From Colwellia psychrerythraea (GTDB lineage Bacteria > Pseudomonadota > Gammaproteobacteria > Enterobacterales > Alteromonadaceae): DNA of 64,000 nucleotides. The notes under the pieces were generated by a model. The model did no database searches and was not told where the DNA came from. It worked only from the letters and a program-made list of their open reading frames with translations. A program made the position numbers and the translations under genes. Of the stretch, positions 61,309 to 64,000 are shown in pieces. Each line of letters starts with the position of its first letter. Position 1 is the first letter of the stretch. The DNA lies in NCBI RefSeq assembly GCF_000764185.1, contig NZ_JQEC01000011.1, positions 186,001 to 250,000 on the forward strand, given 5' to 3'.

Positions 61309-64000
61309 ATGTCGGCTTATTTGTCTAATAATCCCAAAGATACTCACGCTCTACAATTAACTAAACCAAACACGAATGCTGATTTTTTTGACAGTAACAA
61401 AAAAGTATTTTTAATCATAGTGTTAGTCTTGTGTTTATTACCTAGCCTACTCAACTTTATTGGACTCGATTTCTCTTCCAATATAACAGCACTGAACACC
61501 AATCAAGCTATCGAAGCTAATCACTTGTTTTATGCGCTTGCCGGAGCGCTTCACCACACATTATTAGAGTGGTCCGCAGTGATTCTAGCTGTACTGACTT
61601 TCATTCTGGCATTAGTGCATTATCGGATCCATAAAGATGTTGCTATCCCAATAATGGGCATGGCAATTTTTTGTGCTGGCTCAGTGGATGCTTTTCACAC
61701 CTTAGCTGCCACCCGGATTATTTCAGCACAAGCTGCAAATACCGACTTCATTCCTTTTACTTGGGCTTTTTCACGAATATTCAATGCTTGTATTATGATC
61801 ACCGGAACTCTGATATCTTTTATGCTTTATGCAAGGCAGCAAAAAGCTGACAAAGCTGACAAAGCTGACAAAGTACATAATATTGAATACGTACAAACAA
61901 AGAGTAAAAATGATTACCGAGCCATACTTATTATCGGACTTTGTTTTATCACTCTGGCTTATGTCTTAGTACACATCGCAGCTAATAGTACTAACCTACC
62001 GCAAACCATGTTTAGGAATGCCCTGATCACTCGCCCATATGACGTATTACCGTTAGGTTTATTTGTCTTTGCCGGCAGCTTATTCATCAATTTGTATAGA
62101 CAATTCCCAACAATCGCCAAGTATGGCTTATTACTCAGTGTTATCCCTGAAGTCACTACCCAAATTCATATGGCATTTGGTTCAGTTGCCTTGTTCGACA
62201 ACCACTTTAATATCGCCCATAGTTTGAAAATACTCGCTTATGGTTGCGCCTTTTTAGGTTTACTTTTTGATCTAAAAGCAACGTCAATAAATAAATCAGC
62301 GCCTGAATTAAGCCCTACCAGACAACCACTAATGAATTCCTGCCAAGATAAAACCGACAATACACAATTGCAAAGTGAGTTATTAGACGTGGGCCATGCT
62401 CGACATTCTATTAGTATGCAAGTACCTATTGCCGCTTTTATTTTAGTATTAAGTGTTGCCACTTTAGTGAGCTTTTTATTTTATTTTGAGACTGAGCGTT
62501 TGTTAACAGAACAGACAAGTAATGAAATAGCCATTGAAAGTAACCTAGTTGAGCCTATGATTGCACAACTTTACAGCCAAGCTAATTCTGACATTCTCTT
62601 TTTAAGCCGTACGCCTGGCGTACAAGGCGTTATTGACTCTCTTACTGAAAGTGATGAACTGCTGTGGAAAAGCCGCATTGAGCAAACATTCAGTGAATTC
62701 CTCATTAATAAATCATTTTATTATCAAATTCGCTATATAGGTATCGCCAATAACGGTCAGGAATTAATTAATGTCCGCAACGACAGTCAAAGTATAGTGA
62801 TACCAAGCTCTCGTTTACAGCAAAAATCTACTAGGCCGTATTTTCAAGCCACTATTGATAAAGACCCCGGGCAGGTATATTTCTCTAAAATAGAGTTAGC
62901 TAAAAATTACGGTAGAATTGAGCAACCTCATAAGCCGGTATTACGAGTAGCAACGCCTATTTACCACCCCTCTACAGGAAATGTTTTTGGCCTTATTGTT
63001 ATAAATATTAACTTTGGCGACTTTATTGCTCAACTAAAAACCAGAGAGTTGAGTCAATTATCTTTTTATTTAACCAATGAAGAAGGCGACTTTGTTTCAC
63101 ACCCTGACAATAGTAAAACTTTTGGTTTCAACCTAGACCATCGTTATTTAATACAAAATGAATTTCCTGAGTTACAAACAGTTTTTAGGCAAAAATTAAC
63201 GGAACATCGAGTAGAGAGCCTCACTATTGATGAACATAAGTTTCTTGGTCATTATCAACAAGTAAATTTGAATCGCTTCGATAACATTCATCAACTCAAT
63301 TTATTGGTACTAAAAGACAGCACAGAAATGGAGCAAACGTTAGCGGCTTACCGAATGCGTAGTTTATTATTAGGTAGTGCCTTGGCTTTAGTCGCGTTAG
63401 CAATAGCAACAGTTGCCGCTAGGAGGATTGCCACACCATTACAACAAATAACAGATAGTATAGAAAACTACGAAAAATCTAATACCTTAAGCACACTACC
63501 CATCGAAAGTAGCACCGAAATAGGTGTACTTGCTCGCAGTTTTAGTAATCTATTTACCAGAATGCAATTTGCTCTAGGTGAACAACAGCACTCTGCATTA
63601 CTAGCAAAACAAAGTTCGGAACAAATAAAGGCTATTTTCTCCAGTGCCGCTGAAGGTTTCATCACCATGGATGAACAAGGCGGTATTATTACTTTTAACC
63701 AAGCTGCTCAAGAGATGTTTGGCTATAGTGAGACCGAAGCCCTTAATCAAAACATTCGTACTTTAATTCCAATACAGAAGAACTCAAAACACAGTGGCAA
63801 CCTGAATAAAGATGAGGCAACTGGCATAGCTCATATTATGGGTGTAGGTAGAAAGCTCAAAGCTCAGAATAAATCAGGTGAAATTTTTTCTATTCATTTA
63901 TCCATTTCAAAAGTTACCAGTGAACAAGGTATAGTCTTTACCGGTATTATTCGAGATATTTCAAAAGAAGAACTGCTTGAATTAGAGCAAGAGCAACACC
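61309..64000 (+). CDS. Multi-domain membrane sensor: TM bundle, Cache-like, HAMP, PAS (3' end missing)
   Basis: Starts with ATG at 61309 (GGA nine bases upstream) and runs off the right edge after 897 codons. About seven helices fill residues 35-330 and resemble MASE-type sensor modules (LHHTLLEWSAVILAVLTFILALVHY, then CAGSVDAFHTLAATRI). Another helix near 370 is followed by a large extracytoplasmic Cache-like domain (RYIGIANNGQELINVRND, RVATPIYHPSTGNVFGLIVINI) up to about 680. A further helix, a HAMP domain (RRIATPLQQITDSI) and a PAS domain from about 773 (IFSSAAEGFITMDEQGGII) follow. The output domain (histidine kinase or GGDEF/EAL) is beyond the edge. A 9-base unit repeated three times (61850-61877) gives KADKADKADK. 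Confidence 0.85.
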   Translation, partial: MSAYLSNNPKDTHALQLTKPNTNADFFDSNKKVFLIIVLVLCLLPSLLNFIGLDFSSNITALNTNQAIEANHLFYALAGALHHTLLEWSAVILAVLTFILALVHYRIHKDVAIPIMGMAIFCAGSVDAFHTLAATRIISAQAANTDFIPFTWAFSRIFNACIMITGTLISFMLYARQQKADKADKADKVHNIEYVQTKSKNDYRAILIIGLCFITLAYVLVHIAANSTNLPQTMFRNALITRPYDVLPLGLFVFAGSLFINLYRQFPTIAKYGLLLSVIPEVTTQIHMAFGSVALFDNHFNIAHSLKILAYGCAFLGLLFDLKATSINKSAPELSPTRQPLMNSCQDKTDNTQLQSELLDVGHARHSISMQVPIAAFILVLSVATLVSFLFYFETERLLTEQTSNEIAIESNLVEPMIAQLYSQANSDILFLSRTPGVQGVIDSLTESDELLWKSRIEQTFSEFLINKSFYYQIRYIGIANNGQELINVRNDSQSIVIPSSRLQQKSTRPYFQATIDKDPGQVYFSKIELAKNYGRIEQPHKPVLRVATPIYHPSTGNVFGLIVININFGDFIAQLKTRELSQLSFYLTNEEGDFVSHPDNSKTFGFNLDHRYLIQNEFPELQTVFRQKLTEHRVESLTIDEHKFLGHYQQVNLNRFDNIHQLNLLVLKDSTEMEQTLAAYRMRSLLLGSALALVALAIATVAARRIATPLQQITDSIENYEKSNTLSTLPIESSTEIGVLARSFSNLFTRMQFALGEQQHSALLAKQSSEQIKAIFSSAAEGFITMDEQGGIITFNQAAQEMFGYSETEALNQNIRTLIPIQKNSKHSGNLNKDEATGIAHIMGVGRKLKAQNKSGEIFSIHLSISKVTSEQGIVFTGIIRDISKEELLELEQEQH
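61850..61876 (+). repeat. In-frame 9-base tandem repeat in the sensor gene
   Basis: GCTGACAAA occurs three times in a row and adds ADK units in a cytoplasmic loop between membrane helices. Copy-number change would keep the frame. Confidence 0.85.

Overview
The window reads as a stretch of chromosome from an AT-rich marine gammaproteobacterium of the order Alteromonadales. Protein similarity, the abundance of TonB receptors and gene order all point to a Colwellia-like genome; this is inference from recognised families, not a database match. There are no rRNA or tRNA genes, phages, complete insertion sequences or CRISPR arrays. Most genes are housekeeping genes in conserved gammaproteobacterial order. 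The unusual material lies between genes.

Layout. (1) 1-3931: a leftward set (CobN-like protein cut by the window edge, DUF2149 protein, ExbB/TolQ-type channel) diverges from a rightward TonB-dependent receptor. It looks like an energised outer-membrane uptake module. (2) 4070-9440: two paralogous methyltransferase genes flank a second, 904-residue TonB receptor. The first copy is followed by a decayed piece of the 3' end of thyA and the second by intact thyA, so a methyltransferase-thyA-tail block was duplicated. (3) 9279-15913: thyA, lgt, a TSUP permease gene, ptsP and rppH run leftward and mutH runs rightward, as in the E. coli thyA-lgt-ptsP-rppH-mutH neighbourhood. (4) 16002-25745, all leftward: hexose-6-phosphate mutarotase, patatin/beta-barrel protein, a pair of secreted amidohydrolases of which one has lost its metal ligands, a remnant of a GGDEF protein, msrPQ, a membrane-anchored glutaredoxin and a DUF2058 protein.

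(5) 26271-35189: a small parvulin, then phosphate genes. The low-affinity PiT transporter with its DUF47 partner lies next to phoU, pstB, pstA and pstC. A Pho box with a well-placed -10 element precedes pstC. A 266-bp element with terminal inverted repeats sits between pstA and pstB. No pstS is present. (6) 35303-40670: a small polysaccharide set (Wza-like SLBB exporter, UDP-sugar dehydrogenase, UDP-GlcNAc 4-epimerase). (7) 41049-47309: POT peptide transporter, 5-formyl-THF cyclo-ligase, truC-yqcC, and three poorly characterised genes (DUF3549, DUF3301, a DUF805-like membrane protein).

(8) 47563-52613: a leftward cobalamin lower-loop and salvage operon, cobT-cobS-cobU-cobC-cobQ, then a rightward orphan lipoprotein. 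(9) 53534-61122: pilT-pilU leftward; yggS-proC-yggT-DUF4426-rdgB-hemW-tadA rightward, close to the E. coli yggS-rdgB-hemW order. (10) 61309-64000: the first 897 codons of a large membrane sensor (multi-TM, Cache-like, HAMP, PAS) that runs off the right edge.

The best candidates for a second look are the duplicated block around the second TonB receptor, the CobN/ExbB/DUF2149/TonB-receptor module, the paired amidohydrolases, and the mobile element in the Pho-box-driven pst cluster.
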